Below, piece after piece: positions 52,053 to 61,908 of a stretch of 64,000 bases of DNA. The stretch lies in the NCBI RefSeq assembly GCF_003182475.1, contig NZ_QGTS01000013.1:1-64000 (forward strand). Reading direction: 5' to 3'. Made by a program: the position numbers and the translations under genes. Under the pieces are notes generated by a model, which worked only from the letters and a program-made list of their open reading frames with translations, searched no databases and was not told the origin of the DNA. This DNA is from Mangrovibacter plantisponsor. Lineage in GTDB: Bacteria > Pseudomonadota > Gammaproteobacteria > Enterobacterales > Enterobacteriaceae. Each line of letters starts with the position of its first letter. The stretch's first letter is position 1.

Positions 52053-53339
52053 ATGAGGGGAAAAGCGATTTTTTCAATAACCTGTGTCTCATTGAAGCCT
52101 CACCGCTCAGCTTTGAAACACATCTTTTACGCCAGCGTGATAAGCGCTGGCGTATTGTTGCGCCCGTTATCTGCACTGGCAGATGACAAGCAACAGCTCC
52201 AGTCTATCCAGCAAGATATTGCCGCGAAAGAGCGTGCTGTGCGCCAGCAAATGCAGCAGCGTACAGAGCTCCTGGCTCAGCTCAAAAAACAAGAGCAGGC
52301 CATTGCGGCTGCCAGTAAAAAACTCCATGAGACGCAATCGACACTCGCCACGCTGGATAAGCAAATCGCAGATATGAGTGCCTCAATCGCTCGCCTCGAA
52401 AAGCAAAAAGCGATGCAGGAGCGTAACCTGGCAGCACAGCTGGATGCGGCCTTTCGCCAGGGTAAACATTCAGGTCTGGAAATGTTACTCGATGGAGAGC
52501 AAGGCCAGCGGAATGAGCGCCTGCAGGCCTATTTTGGCTATCTGAATCAGGCTCGGCAGGAAACAATCGAGCAATTAAAACAAACCCGTGCCGAAGTCGC
52601 TGTACAACGCAGCCAATTAGAAGATAAGCAAACTGAGCAACAAACTCTGCTCTATGAGCAGAAAGCACAACAAGAAAAGCTGGAAGCCGCGCGAGATGAA
52701 CGGCAAAAAACTCTGCGAGGTTTAGAAGGATCTATCCAGGCAGGCCAGCAGCAACTTAACGAAATGCGCCAAAACGAGGCCCGCCTGCGTAACAGCATCG
52801 CCCAGGCTGCCGCTGCCGCAAAAGCCCGGGCAGATAAAGAAGCCCGTGAAGCGCAGAAAATTCGCGATCGTGAACAGAGTGCCGCCAAAAAAGGCACCAC
52901 ATACAAACCAACACCCAGCGAACGGGAATTAATGGCAAGAACCGGTGGTTTAGGGGCTCCACGTGGCCAGGCATACTGGCCAGTGCGTGGGCCAATACTT
53001 CATCGGTATGGCGAACAACTGCAAGGTGAGTTACGGTGGAAGGGCATTGTCATTGGTGCCAGTGAAGGTACCGAGGTCAAAGCTATCGCGGATGGACGGG
53101 TAATCCTTGCTGACTGGCTTCAGGGTTATGGCCTTGTTGTCGTTGTCGACCACGGGAAAGGTGATATGAGCCTGTACGGATACAACCAAAGTGCGCTGGT
53201 CAGTGTCGGCGCACAAGTCCGGGCAGGGCAACCAATCGCACTGGTGGGCAGCAGTGGAGGCCAGGGTCGCCCCTCTCTCTATTTCGAAATTCGCCGCCAG
53301 GGTCAGGCGGTCAATCCACAACCGTGGTTGGGAAGATAA
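52053..53339 (+). CDS. envC: amidase activator EnvC
   Basis: EnvC activates AmiA and AmiB for septal peptidoglycan splitting and is recruited by FtsEX. The protein (428 aa here, 419 in E. coli) has an N-terminal signal sequence ending SALA, two long coiled-coil stretches (about residues 45-140 and 170-290) and a C-terminal degenerate LytM domain (about 305-428). The start is uncertain: the ATG at 52053 has no good ribosome-binding site, and a TTG at 52092 would give an N-terminus closer to E. coli. Confidence 0.94.
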   Translation: MRGKAIFSITCVSLKPHRSALKHIFYASVISAGVLLRPLSALADDKQQLQSIQQDIAAKERAVRQQMQQRTELLAQLKKQEQAIAAASKKLHETQSTLATLDKQIADMSASIARLEKQKAMQERNLAAQLDAAFRQGKHSGLEMLLDGEQGQRNERLQAYFGYLNQARQETIEQLKQTRAEVAVQRSQLEDKQTEQQTLLYEQKAQQEKLEAARDERQKTLRGLEGSIQAGQQQLNEMRQNEARLRNSIAQAAAAAKARADKEAREAQKIRDREQSAAKKGTTYKPTPSERELMARTGGLGAPRGQAYWPVRGPILHRYGEQLQGELRWKGIVIGASEGTEVKAIADGRVILADWLQGYGLVVVVDHGKGDMSLYGYNQSALVSVGAQVRAGQPIALVGSSGGQGRPSLYFEIRRQGQAVNPQPWLGR

Positions 53340-53342
53340 GTT

Positions 53343-54272
53343 TTGCTTCAGTTTCGTCAACTCGCGCTTGCCGCATCTACACTGCTACTTTGCAGCACCT
53401 CCGTTATGGCTGGTCGCCTCGCTATCGTTATTGATGACTTTGGCTACCGCCCACATACAGAAAACCAGGTTATTGCCTTACCCGCCCCCATATCTGTCGC
53501 TGTGTTACCCAATGCACCCCATGCCAGGGAAATGGCAACTAAAGCTCACGATGCCGGGCATGAGGTGCTGATACATTTGCCCATGGCACCCATTAGTAAA
53601 CAGCCCTTAGAGGTTGATACACTGCGACCAGAAATGAGCAGTGCAGAAATTGACCGCATTGTACGTGATGCCGTCGACAAAGTGCCTTATGCCGTTGGGC
53701 TTAATAACCATATGGGTAGCGCAATGACCTCAAGCCTGTTTGGCATGCAAAAAGTAATGCAGGCGCTGAACAGCTATAACCTCTATTTTTTGGATAGCAT
53801 GACCATTGGCAACAGCCAGTCAATGCGCGCGGCGACGGGTACACATGTCAGGGTCATTAAGCGCAATGTGTTTCTTGATGATACTCAGAATGAAGCAGAT
53901 ATTCGTTACCAGTTTAACCGCGCAATTAAGCTTGCACGCCATAATGGCTATGCCATAGCGATTGGGCACCCGCACCCAACCACCGTCAAAGTACTGCAGC
54001 AGATGGTCTATAACTTGCCACCGGATATTACGTTAGTCCGGCCGAGTAGCCTGCTTAATGAGCCGCAGGTTGGAAATTCGGAACTAAATAAGAGACCGTC
54101 GAATGATATCACTCAATCTTTACATACTCCATTTAATGGTTTAAAGCAATGTATAACTATGCAAAAACCAAAACCTGTTTATTTAAACCGTTTTTTTAGT
54201 GTGATGGAAGAAAGTATTCATGAGAGTACATTGGTAAATTACTTTTTTCATCAATGGCGAGGCTGGAAATGA
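53343..54272 (+). CDS. yibQ: YibQ, divergent polysaccharide deacetylase family protein
   Basis: A 309-aa exported protein (E. coli YibQ 319 aa) starting with TTG only 3 bp after envC, with a signal peptide ending SVMAG. The fold is that of divergent polysaccharide deacetylases: AIVIDDFGYR, HLPMAP, LNNHMGSAMTS and GHPHP segments could bind a metal. Its activity is not established. The position directly behind envC suggests a link to peptidoglycan remodelling. A terminator follows. Confidence 0.92.
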   Translation: MLQFRQLALAASTLLLCSTSVMAGRLAIVIDDFGYRPHTENQVIALPAPISVAVLPNAPHAREMATKAHDAGHEVLIHLPMAPISKQPLEVDTLRPEMSSAEIDRIVRDAVDKVPYAVGLNNHMGSAMTSSLFGMQKVMQALNSYNLYFLDSMTIGNSQSMRAATGTHVRVIKRNVFLDDTQNEADIRYQFNRAIKLARHNGYAIAIGHPHPTTVKVLQQMVYNLPPDITLVRPSSLLNEPQVGNSELNKRPSNDITQSLHTPFNGLKQCITMQKPKPVYLNRFFSVMEESIHESTLVNYFFHQWRGWK

Positions 54273-54273
54273 T

Positions 54274-54300
54274 AAAGGCCTGCCGTAGGCAGGCTTTTAT
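54274..54300. terminator. terminator between yibQ and the family 2 glycosyltransferase
   Basis: GCCTGCC/GGCAGGC stem with loop GTA is followed by TTTTATTATTTT on the plus strand and preceded by AAA, serving envC-yibQ and possibly the convergent gene. Confidence 0.82.
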
Positions 54301-55253
54301 TATTTTCTCAAAAATGAAAGATAAAGCCGAAACAAAAACCACATCTTACGAGTACTGTTAGCGCCTCTTATAAGATCGATAAAGTGGATGTTCTTGAGAA
54401 ATTGAGATCTTGCATAAGACTTATCCTTAGTCTTCTTACGATACATACCAAAAAAGTGACGTGCTTCTTCTACTGCATGAATCAAAAGTGCTCGTCTCAC
54501 TTCAGTATACTTGGGTTCATTTGCCCAAGAAATCAGCTGACTTATTACACCAACATAGCTAAGGGTTCGTGAATCGAAATATTTTTTACTGTGGGTAATT
54601 GAATTTTTATTATCACAATACACATAATCTGGCTTATTAGAAATATAAAAACGGCCATTACCAAGCGCCAGTTCAGTAGTCCATAAAATATCTTTATGGC
54701 TACTCCCCAGTTGAAAAGTCAGCTGCAACTGGTTTATATAATCTGATCTGACAATTTGTAACCATAAATAATGGGGCCACTCACGAACACAGACAACATG
54801 GTTAATCCAGTTGAATCCATTTATCGTCTCGTTGTAGAGTTGATGATGATGAATAGTGTTACTGTAATCATCTTCTCTTCGCGAGTTTCGCCAACCATTA
54901 GCAAAGTAGACATCCACATTATGGTAAGTAGCCTGGTGAAAACGCTCCACGATCATATCATCAGTGAAATCATCATCAGCATCCAGTAAAATAAGCCACT
55001 CACCGCGACGAACAGCAATGCCTGTGTTACGAGCAGCGTAAACACCTTGATTTTCCTGATGTATTACAATTAAGCGTGGATCGTTAAAGGATTGCAAGAT
55101 TTCTACAGTGTTGTCTGTTGACCCATCATTAACAATAATGACTTCAAGATTTACTCTTCTTTCCCGTAGAATTTTTTCTATCATTGCTCTTAAAGGGTCA
55201 CCACCATTATAAACAGGAATGACGACACTTACATCTATCTTCGACGTGCTCAT
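54300..55253 (-). CDS. family 2 glycosyltransferase, YibD/WaaH-like
   Basis: A 317-aa GT-A glycosyltransferase. Visible motifs are VSVVIPVYNGG at the N-terminus, NDGSTDNTVEIL, and the DXD-type metal site DADDD at residues 91-95. SSHKDILWTTELAL resembles the corresponding part of E. coli YibD (WaaH, a PhoB-induced glucuronosyltransferase of the LPS core), and the place beside tdh is the same. Overall similarity is limited, so the sugar and acceptor are open. The gene is AT-richer than its neighbours, and a hairpin may hide its ribosome-binding site. Confidence 0.82.
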   Translation of the reverse strand: MSTSKIDVSVVIPVYNGGDPLRAMIEKILRERRVNLEVIIVNDGSTDNTVEILQSFNDPRLIVIHQENQGVYAARNTGIAVRRGEWLILLDADDDFTDDMIVERFHQATYHNVDVYFANGWRNSRREDDYSNTIHHHQLYNETINGFNWINHVVCVREWPHYLWLQIVRSDYINQLQLTFQLGSSHKDILWTTELALGNGRFYISNKPDYVYCDNKNSITHSKKYFDSRTLSYVGVISQLISWANEPKYTEVRRALLIHAVEEARHFFGMYRKKTKDKSYARSQFLKNIHFIDLIRGANSTRKMWFLFRLYLSFLRK

Positions 55254-55258
55254 CTAAC

Positions 55259-55287
55259 CTTCCATCGCCTTTTGCTAAGGCTGGAAG
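55259..55287 (-). promoter_or_regulatory. hairpin enclosing the glycosyltransferase ribosome-binding site
   Basis: On the minus strand CTTCCAGCCTT pairs with AAGGC-(GA)-TGGAAG (11 pairs, 2-nt bulge, 5-nt loop). The 3' arm is the GGAAGG that lies 4 nt before the ATG at 55253, so the ribosome-binding site is sequestered when folded. Confidence 0.45.
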
Positions 55288-55304
55288 TATAAGGTAAATC
55301 TACA

Positions 55305-55338
55305 GATAAAAGAAACCAGGCTCCGGACAGAGCCTGGA
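55305..55338 (-). terminator. terminator of kbl-tdh
   Basis: On the minus strand CCAGGCTC/GAGCCTGG with loop TGTCCG is followed by TTTCTTTT, beginning 12 bp past the tdh stop codon. Confidence 0.83.
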
Positions 55339-55349
55339 AAAATAAAAAA

Positions 55350-56375
55350 TCATTCCCAGTTCAGCACAACTTTACCAGACTGGCCGGAGCGCATAGCGTC
55401 AAACCCTTTCTGGAAATCATCAATACTAAACTGGTGGGTAATAATGGGGGACAAATCCAGCCCGGACTGAATCAGAGCCGCCATTTTATACCAAGTTTCA
55501 AACATCTCACGCCCGTAGATGCCTTTAATAAACAGCCCTTTAAAAATAACTTTACTCCAGTCTATTGCCATCTCTGCAGGCGGAATACCTAACATGGCAA
55601 CTCGCCCGCCATGATTCATGGTCTCCAGCATTGAACGAAAGGCAGGCGGTGCACCAGACATCTCCAGGCCCACATCAAAACCTTCGGTCATCCCTAACTC
55701 AGCCATGACACTTGCGAGGTTTTCATTAGCAACATTAACAGCCCGAGTAACACCCATCTTACGAGCTAAATCCAGGCGATATTCATTGACATCAGTGATA
55801 ACGACATTACGGGCACCAACATGTTTCGCCACAGCTGCAGCCATAATGCCTATTGGGCCAGCACCGGAAACCAGTACATCTTCACCCACCAGGTCGAAAG
55901 ACAGGGCAGTGTGCACAGCATTACCAAAGGGGTCAAAAATTGCTGCCAGCTCATCAGGAATATTGTCCGGGATCTTAAACGCATTGAATGCCGGAATGAC
56001 CAGATATTCAGCGAAACACCCTGGTCGATTTACCCCCACACCAATGGTATTACGACATAAATGAGTACGCCCGGCACGGCAGTTACGGCAATAACCACAA
56101 GTAATGTGCCCCTCACCGGAAACCCTGTCACCCGGTTTAAAGCCCTTTACTTCTTGCCCAACTTTAACAACTTCACCCACATATTCGTGCCCAACCACCA
56201 TCGGCACCGGGATAGTCTTTTGTGACCAGTCATCCCAGTTATAAATATGTACATCGGTACCACAAATCGCCGTTTTCCGGATTTTAATCAGGAGATCGTT
56301 ATGCCCCATTTCAGGTTCAGGCACATCGGTCATCCAGATCCCTTCTTCTGCCTTCAATTTTGATAATGCTTTCAT
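55350..56375 (-). CDS. tdh: L-threonine 3-dehydrogenase
   Basis: Tdh oxidises threonine to 2-amino-3-ketobutyrate with NAD+, the first step of threonine breakdown to glycine. From the second ATG ([12 protein letters not shown]) it is 341 aa, the E. coli length. Catalytic zinc ligand C38 is in AICGTDVH, the structural zinc cysteines lie in [15 protein letters not shown], and the NAD motif is [10 protein letters not shown]. It is in an operon with kbl, 10 bp downstream. Confidence 0.98.
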   Translation of the reverse strand: MKALSKLKAEEGIWMTDVPEPEMGHNDLLIKIRKTAICGTDVHIYNWDDWSQKTIPVPMVVGHEYVGEVVKVGQEVKGFKPGDRVSGEGHITCGYCRNCRAGRTHLCRNTIGVGVNRPGCFAEYLVIPAFNAFKIPDNIPDELAAIFDPFGNAVHTALSFDLVGEDVLVSGAGPIGIMAAAVAKHVGARNVVITDVNEYRLDLARKMGVTRAVNVANENLASVMAELGMTEGFDVGLEMSGAPPAFRSMLETMNHGGRVAMLGIPPAEMAIDWSKVIFKGLFIKGIYGREMFETWYKMAALIQSGLDLSPIITHQFSIDDFQKGFDAMRSGQSGKVVLNWE

Positions 56376-56385
56376 CACAAAACCC

Positions 56386-57582
56386 TCAGGCTATAACGCC
56401 CAGTTGTTTGCCAATTCGAATAAAGGCATCAACCGCACGCTCAATTTGTGCTGTTGTATGTGCCGCAGACATTTGAGTACGAATACGCGCCTGACCTTTC
56501 GGTACCACCGGATAGAAGAAACCAGTTACATAAATACCCTCTTTCTGTAACTCACGGGCAAAGTTCTGAGCGATAACCGCATCTCCCAGCATAACCGGAA
56601 TAATGGCATGATCGGCCCCAGCCAGGGTAAACCCTGCTGCAGTCATTTTCTCCCGGAATAAACGGGCATTGGCCCACAGTTGCGCACGCAGGCTACCGCC
56701 GTCTTCCAGCATTTCCAGTACCTTGATGGAGGCAGCAACAATGGACGGAGCCAGTGAGTTAGAGAACAGGTAAGGACGGGAACGCTGGCGTAACCACTCA
56801 ACCACTTCTTTACGCGCTGCGGTGTAACCACCAGAAGCGCCACCAAGTGCCTTACCCAGCGTACCGGTAATGATATCCACACGCCCCATGACATCGCAGT
56901 ATTCGTGGGTTCCCCGCCCGTTGTCACCGACAAAACCAACAGCATGAGAGTCGTCAACCATTACCAGAGCGTCATACTGGTCTGCCAGGTCACAAATGCC
57001 TTTCAAATTAGCGATGACCCCATCCATTGAGAACACGCCATCAGTGGCAATCAGTATATGGCGGGAACCGCCATCGCGAGCCTGTTTCAGGCAGCTTTCC
57101 AGCTCGGCAAGGTTGTTATTGGCATAACGGAAACGCTGCGCTTTACACAAACGCACTCCATCAATGATAGAGGCATGATTCAGAGCATCAGAAATAATTG
57201 CATCTTCCGGCCCTAACAAGGTTTCGAACAACCCACCATTCGCATCAAAGCAGGAGGAATAGAGAATGGCATCTTCCATTCCGAGGAATGAAGCCAGCTT
57301 CTTCTCAAGTTGCTTGTGGCTGTCTTGTGTACCACAAATGAAACGTACGGACGCCATACCAAAGCCATGGGTATCCATCCCACATTTTGCTGCTTCAACT
57401 AATGCCGGGTGATTAGCTAAACCAAGATAATTGTTTGCACAAAAGTTAATGACCTTGCTACCACCCGCCAGGGTGATATCAGCCTGCTGCGCGGAAGTGA
57501 TAATACGCTCTTCTTTAAATAAGCCTTCTGTACGTGCCGCTTCCAGATTCGCCGCTAACTGTTGGTAAAAATCCCCTCGCAT
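56386..57582 (-). CDS. kbl: 2-amino-3-ketobutyrate CoA ligase
   Basis: Kbl cleaves 2-amino-3-ketobutyrate with CoA into glycine and acetyl-CoA, using PLP. From the ATG at 57582 ([14 protein letters not shown]) it is 398 aa, as in E. coli; an ATG two codons earlier has a better-spaced GGAG and is also plausible. The PLP lysine is in [15 protein letters not shown]. It is divergent from hldD across 280 bp. E. coli kbl-tdh is leucine/Lrp-controlled; I could not identify an Lrp site here. Confidence 0.97.
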   Translation of the reverse strand: MRGDFYQQLAANLEAARTEGLFKEERIITSAQQADITLAGGSKVINFCANNYLGLANHPALVEAAKCGMDTHGFGMASVRFICGTQDSHKQLEKKLASFLGMEDAILYSSCFDANGGLFETLLGPEDAIISDALNHASIIDGVRLCKAQRFRYANNNLAELESCLKQARDGGSRHILIATDGVFSMDGVIANLKGICDLADQYDALVMVDDSHAVGFVGDNGRGTHEYCDVMGRVDIITGTLGKALGGASGGYTAARKEVVEWLRQRSRPYLFSNSLAPSIVAASIKVLEMLEDGGSLRAQLWANARLFREKMTAAGFTLAGADHAIIPVMLGDAVIAQNFARELQKEGIYVTGFFYPVVPKGQARIRTQMSAAHTTAQIERAVDAFIRIGKQLGVIA

Positions 57583-57862
57583 CACCATTCTCCAGAGATG
57601 AAAAAATTTGGCATATATTACCGAAACCTTGCACTTTAAACGAGATGACACAACAGTGTTTACGCACTTTGCAGCATAAATCACGTCTTAATGAAAACCG
57701 GAATTACTGCCAGTTGAAAAATGGAAACCACCGCGCAAACAGCAAACTAAACGCAATATATGCGCATAATAGAAGGACACAGACTGATGTAATGATATGA
57801 TTAGCGCAATTTGCGTGGGCGTGTAGAGCAGCCCCACTTCAAAACAGGTAAAGGTTACGCAT

Positions 57863-58795
57863 ATGATTATTGTCACTGGTGGCGCCGGTTTTATCGGCAG
57901 CAATATTGTTAAGGCTCTGAACGATAAGGGCTATCGCGACATCTTAGTGGTAGATAACCTGAAAGATGGTACGAAATTCGCCAACCTGGTGGATTTGGAT
58001 ATTGCCGATTATATGGACAAAGAAGACTTCCTTATCCAAATCATGGCCGGGGAAGAATTTGGCGAAGTAGAAGCAGTATTCCATGAAGGTGCCTGCTCAT
58101 CCACCACCGAGTGGGATGGCAAGTACATGATGGATAACAACTATCAGTACTCCAAAGAACTACTTCACTACTGCCTGGAACGTGAAATCCCCTTCCTTTA
58201 CGCTTCATCCGCAGCAACCTATGGTGGCCGCACATCTGATTTCATTGAGTCACGTGAATATGAACAGCCACTGAATGTCTACGGCTACTCTAAGTTTCTG
58301 TTTGACGAGTATGTTCGCCAGATTCTGCCTGAAGCTGATTCGCAAATCGTGGGGTTCCGTTACTTCAATGTTTACGGTCCACGTGAAAGCCACAAAGGCA
58401 GTATGGCAAGCGTGGCCTTCCACCTGAACACACAGCTGAACAAGGGTGAAAACCCGAAACTGTTTGAAGGTAGCGACAATTTCCGTCGTGACTTTATCTA
58501 TGTTGGCGATGTTGCCGCGGTTAACTTGTGGTTCTGGGAAAATGGCGTTTCTGGCATTTTCAACTGTGGCACAGGCCGGGCAGAATCATTCCAGGCGGTT
58601 GCCGATGCAACTCTGGCATGGCACAAACAAGGCAGCATTGAATACATTCCGTTCCCGGACAAACTTAAAGGCCGTTACCAGGCGTTTACGCAGGCCGATC
58701 TGTCCAACCTGCGCGCGGCGGGTTATGACAAACCCTTTAAGACTGTCGCGGAAGGGGTAACCGAATATATGGCCTGGTTAAACCGCCAGGCATAA
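57863..58795 (+). CDS. hldD: ADP-L-glycero-D-manno-heptose 6-epimerase
   Basis: HldD (RfaD) makes ADP-L-glycero-D-manno-heptose, the sugar donor for the inner core. The 310-aa length equals that of E. coli. The NADP-binding GGAGFIGSN is at residues 6-14, and the catalytic Y140 and K144 are in YGYSKF. It is the first gene of a run of LPS core genes on the plus strand. Confidence 0.98.
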   Translation: MIIVTGGAGFIGSNIVKALNDKGYRDILVVDNLKDGTKFANLVDLDIADYMDKEDFLIQIMAGEEFGEVEAVFHEGACSSTTEWDGKYMMDNNYQYSKELLHYCLEREIPFLYASSAATYGGRTSDFIESREYEQPLNVYGYSKFLFDEYVRQILPEADSQIVGFRYFNVYGPRESHKGSMASVAFHLNTQLNKGENPKLFEGSDNFRRDFIYVGDVAAVNLWFWENGVSGIFNCGTGRAESFQAVADATLAWHKQGSIEYIPFPDKLKGRYQAFTQADLSNLRAAGYDKPFKTVAEGVTEYMAWLNRQA

Positions 58796-58808
58796 TGGTT
58801 ATCAAGGC

Positions 58809-59855
58809 ATGAAAATTTTGGTAACAGGCCCATCCTGGGTCGGCGATATGATGATGTCGCAAAGCCTTTACCGCACTTTGAAGGCTCGCTACCCGCAGGC
58901 CGTGATCGATGTGATGGCACCAGCATGGTGCCGTCCGCTTTTATCACGCATGCCCGAGGTAAATGAGGCAATTCCCATGCCTCTTGGTCATGGTGCTCTG
59001 GAGATTGGCGAACGCCGAAAATTGGGTTTAAGTCTGCGAAATAAACGCTATGACCGCGCTTATGTGCTGCCTAATTCGTTTAAATCCGCGTTAGTGCCAT
59101 TCTTTGCCAACATTCCTCAGCGTACTGGGTGGCGCGGAGAAATGCGTTACGGCTTACTGAATGATATCCGTCCCCTGGATAAACAAGCATGGCCGCTCAT
59201 GGTGCAACGCTATGTTGCGCTGGCTTATGAAAAAAATGCCATGCATTCAGCACAGGATCTGCCTCATCCCTTGTTATGGCCACAACTTCAGGTCAATGAC
59301 GGTGAAAAAGCCCAGGTAAAGGCACAATTTAATCTGGAAGATGGCCGCCCGGTCGTTGGTTTTTGCCCGGGGGCTGAATTTGGCCCGGCCAAACGTTGGC
59401 CACATTATCACTATGCTACCCTGGCCGGTAAACTTATCGATGAAGGCAAGCAGGTTGTGTTGTTCGGTTCCGTCAAAGACAACGAAGCCGGGCAACAGAT
59501 TCAGGCCGCGCTGACTGATACACAACGCCAGTATTGCCGTAACCTCGCAGGTGAAACAGCTCTGGAACAAGCTGTTGTGTTACTGGCAGGCTGTGAATCT
59601 GTTGTCACTAACGATTCAGGTTTAATGCATGTTGCAGCCGCCCTTAATCGCCCCCTGGTCGCATTGTATGGCCCCAGCAGCCCGGATTTCACCCCGCCGT
59701 TATCTCACAAAGCGCGGGTTATAAGGTTGATTTCCGGCTACCACAAAGTGCGTAAAGGTGAAGGTGAACAGGGGTATCACCAGAGTCTGATAGATATTAC
59801 GCCCGAACGTGTGCTGGTTGAATTAAACGATTTACTCAAGGAACAGGAAGACTAA
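58809..59855 (+). CDS. waaF: ADP-heptose:LPS heptosyltransferase II
   Basis: WaaF adds the second heptose to the inner core. The 348-aa length equals that of E. coli. GT9 features are TGPSWVGDMMMSQSL at the N-terminus, FCPGAEFGPAKRWP, and VTNDSGLMHVAAAL with GPSSPDFTPP. It starts 13 bp after hldD, and its stop codon is directly followed by the waaC ATG. Confidence 0.98.
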   Translation: MKILVTGPSWVGDMMMSQSLYRTLKARYPQAVIDVMAPAWCRPLLSRMPEVNEAIPMPLGHGALEIGERRKLGLSLRNKRYDRAYVLPNSFKSALVPFFANIPQRTGWRGEMRYGLLNDIRPLDKQAWPLMVQRYVALAYEKNAMHSAQDLPHPLLWPQLQVNDGEKAQVKAQFNLEDGRPVVGFCPGAEFGPAKRWPHYHYATLAGKLIDEGKQVVLFGSVKDNEAGQQIQAALTDTQRQYCRNLAGETALEQAVVLLAGCESVVTNDSGLMHVAAALNRPLVALYGPSSPDFTPPLSHKARVIRLISGYHKVRKGEGEQGYHQSLIDITPERVLVELNDLLKEQED

Positions 59856-60821
59856 ATGCAGGTATTGATTGTCAAGACATCCTCAATGGGCGATGTGCTC
59901 CATACATTACCTGCACTGACAGATGCCTGCGACGCAATACCGGGTATTCGTTTTGACTGGGTGGTAGAAGAAGGTTTCGCCCAAATTCCTGGCTGGCATA
60001 CCAGTGTGAATCGGGTTATTCCTGTGGCAATCCGCCGCTGGCGTAAAGCCTGGTTTTCATCTGCTGTTACTGCAGAGCGCCATGCATTTCGTAACCAAAT
60101 CCAGTCTGTTCAATATGATGCAGTTATTGATGCCCAGGGGCTTCTAAAGAGTGCCGCACTGGTTACCCGCCTTGCCCAGGGCCCCAGGCATGGGATGGAC
60201 TGGCGCAGCGCTCGTGAACCCCTGGCCTGCCTGTTTTACCAGCACCGCCATACCATTGCCCGCCAGCAACACGCGGTGGAAAGAACACGTGAGTTGTTTG
60301 CTAAAAGCCTTAACTATGAGAAACCACATCACCAGGGCGACTACGCAATAGCACAGCACTTTTCGAACAAGAAGAACACACAACCCTACGCTATTTTCCT
60401 TCATGCCACGACTCGGGATGATAAACACTGGCCAGAAGACTGTTGGCGCGAGCTTATCAGCATGTTCGCCAATAAGGGACTTCGTATCAAACTGCCTTGG
60501 GGAGCACCACATGAAGAAGCCAGGGCTAAAAGACTTGCAGAACAATTTGAGTATGTTGACGTTCTCCCACGGATGAGCCTTCATGATGTTGCACAACAGC
60601 TCGCAGGGGCAAATTTTGTCGTCTCTGTAGACACAGGATTGAGTCATATGGCTGCGGCTCTGAACAAACCGAACATCACACTTTACGGACCTACAGATCC
60701 GGGGTTAATTGGCGGATATGGTCAGAATCAAGTAATCTGTCGCCCTACCAACAGCAAGTCATTAAATGACTTATCCGCCAAAGATGTATTCATTCAGCTG
60801 AATGAATACGGCATGTTTTAA
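59856..60821 (+). CDS. waaC: ADP-heptose:LPS heptosyltransferase I
   Basis: WaaC adds the first heptose to Kdo2-lipid A. The 321-aa protein (E. coli 319) begins MQVLIVKTSSMGDVLHTLPA. It has the donor-binding HATTRDDKHWPE region and VSVDTGLSHMAAALNKPNITLYGPTD-type GT9 motif in the C-terminal domain. There is no gap between waaF and waaC (TAA-ATG), implying coupled translation. Confidence 0.98.
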   Translation: MQVLIVKTSSMGDVLHTLPALTDACDAIPGIRFDWVVEEGFAQIPGWHTSVNRVIPVAIRRWRKAWFSSAVTAERHAFRNQIQSVQYDAVIDAQGLLKSAALVTRLAQGPRHGMDWRSAREPLACLFYQHRHTIARQQHAVERTRELFAKSLNYEKPHHQGDYAIAQHFSNKKNTQPYAIFLHATTRDDKHWPEDCWRELISMFANKGLRIKLPWGAPHEEARAKRLAEQFEYVDVLPRMSLHDVAQQLAGANFVVSVDTGLSHMAAALNKPNITLYGPTDPGLIGGYGQNQVICRPTNSKSLNDLSAKDVFIQLNEYGMF

Positions 60822-60843
60822 AAATGTCAAGTTAGGTACTCTT

Positions 60844-61908
60844 ATGGCAGAGTTTAAACGAATTCTTGTAACCAAACTGAGGCATCATGGTGATGTTCTC
60901 CTCACATCCCCTATATTTACTACACTACGCCGTTATTATCCTGACGCGCAAATAGATGTTGTTGTCTACGCCGAAACTGCAGATATGCTAACCCTGCACC
61001 CAGCAATTGATAATGTGTTAGTTATTGATCGCAAATGGAAAAATCTTGGTGTGTGGCAACATTTAAAAAAAGAGTTAGGGCTAATTCGCCATATAAAAAA
61101 TCAGCATTATGACTTGCTTATACACCTGACCGAGAGTATGAGAGGTTTTTGGTTTGCCCAACTAGGTAAAATCCCCATGGGGGTAACCTTCGAAAACAAT
61201 AATCGTAAAAACCTCTTCTTTTGGTGTAAGAAATTCCAAAAGCAAGTCAAACGTATTCATCTTCGTCATACAGTTGAATGTCATTTAGATACGCTCCGGG
61301 CTTTGGGAATACAACCTGCAATAGAGGAACGTAGACTAATATTAATTGCTGGTGATTCTGCAGAAAAAGGGATAAAAGATAAACTTTATGCTGCCGGGTG
61401 GCAAAACCAACCATATGTTGTAGTACATCCTACCTCACGCTGGATGTTTAAATGCTGGAATACGAAAGACGTTGCTGCAGTGATGGAATATCTTAACTCT
61501 CAAGGTAAAACCGTTGTATTAAGTGCAGCGCCTGCAGAAGAAGAAATGAAAATGGTGAAGGAGCTCCGTACCATAGTGAAAACTCCTTTTCTGGACTTGT
61601 CTGGCACAATGTCTCTTAAGGAGTTGTCTGCATTAATACAACATGCAGAGATGTTGTTCGGCGTCGACTCTGTTCCTATGCATATCGCCGCAGCCATGCA
61701 GACTCCAGTGGTAGCACTATTTGGTCCAACAGGAGATAAGGAGTGGGGGCCATGGATGGTTAAAAGTGAGATCGTAACTTCCCATAACCACCCTTGCCGC
61801 CCTTGCGGGCAAGCAGGCTGTGCTAATAGCCATATTTGTGACTGCTTGGTACATCTCCCCAAGAGCCAAGTGATTGAGGCAATTAATACTATTCAGGTTC
61901 GTCAATGA
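60844..61908 (+). CDS. waaQ: LPS heptosyltransferase III
   Basis: WaaQ adds the branching third heptose to HepII. From the ATG at 60844 (MAEFKRILVTKLRHHGD, preceded by AGGTAC) it is 354 aa (E. coli 344). GT9 motifs are KLRHHGDVLLTSPIF, HPTSRWMFKCW, and FGVDSVPMHIAAAM with FGPTGDKEWGPW. A cysteine cluster near the C-terminus (CRPCGQAGCANSHICDCL) is a family feature and might bind metal. It lies 22 bp after waaC, whereas in E. coli waaQ starts a separate operon. Confidence 0.93.
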   Translation: MAEFKRILVTKLRHHGDVLLTSPIFTTLRRYYPDAQIDVVVYAETADMLTLHPAIDNVLVIDRKWKNLGVWQHLKKELGLIRHIKNQHYDLLIHLTESMRGFWFAQLGKIPMGVTFENNNRKNLFFWCKKFQKQVKRIHLRHTVECHLDTLRALGIQPAIEERRLILIAGDSAEKGIKDKLYAAGWQNQPYVVVHPTSRWMFKCWNTKDVAAVMEYLNSQGKTVVLSAAPAEEEMKMVKELRTIVKTPFLDLSGTMSLKELSALIQHAEMLFGVDSVPMHIAAAMQTPVVALFGPTGDKEWGPWMVKSEIVTSHNHPCRPCGQAGCANSHICDCLVHLPKSQVIEAINTIQVRQ

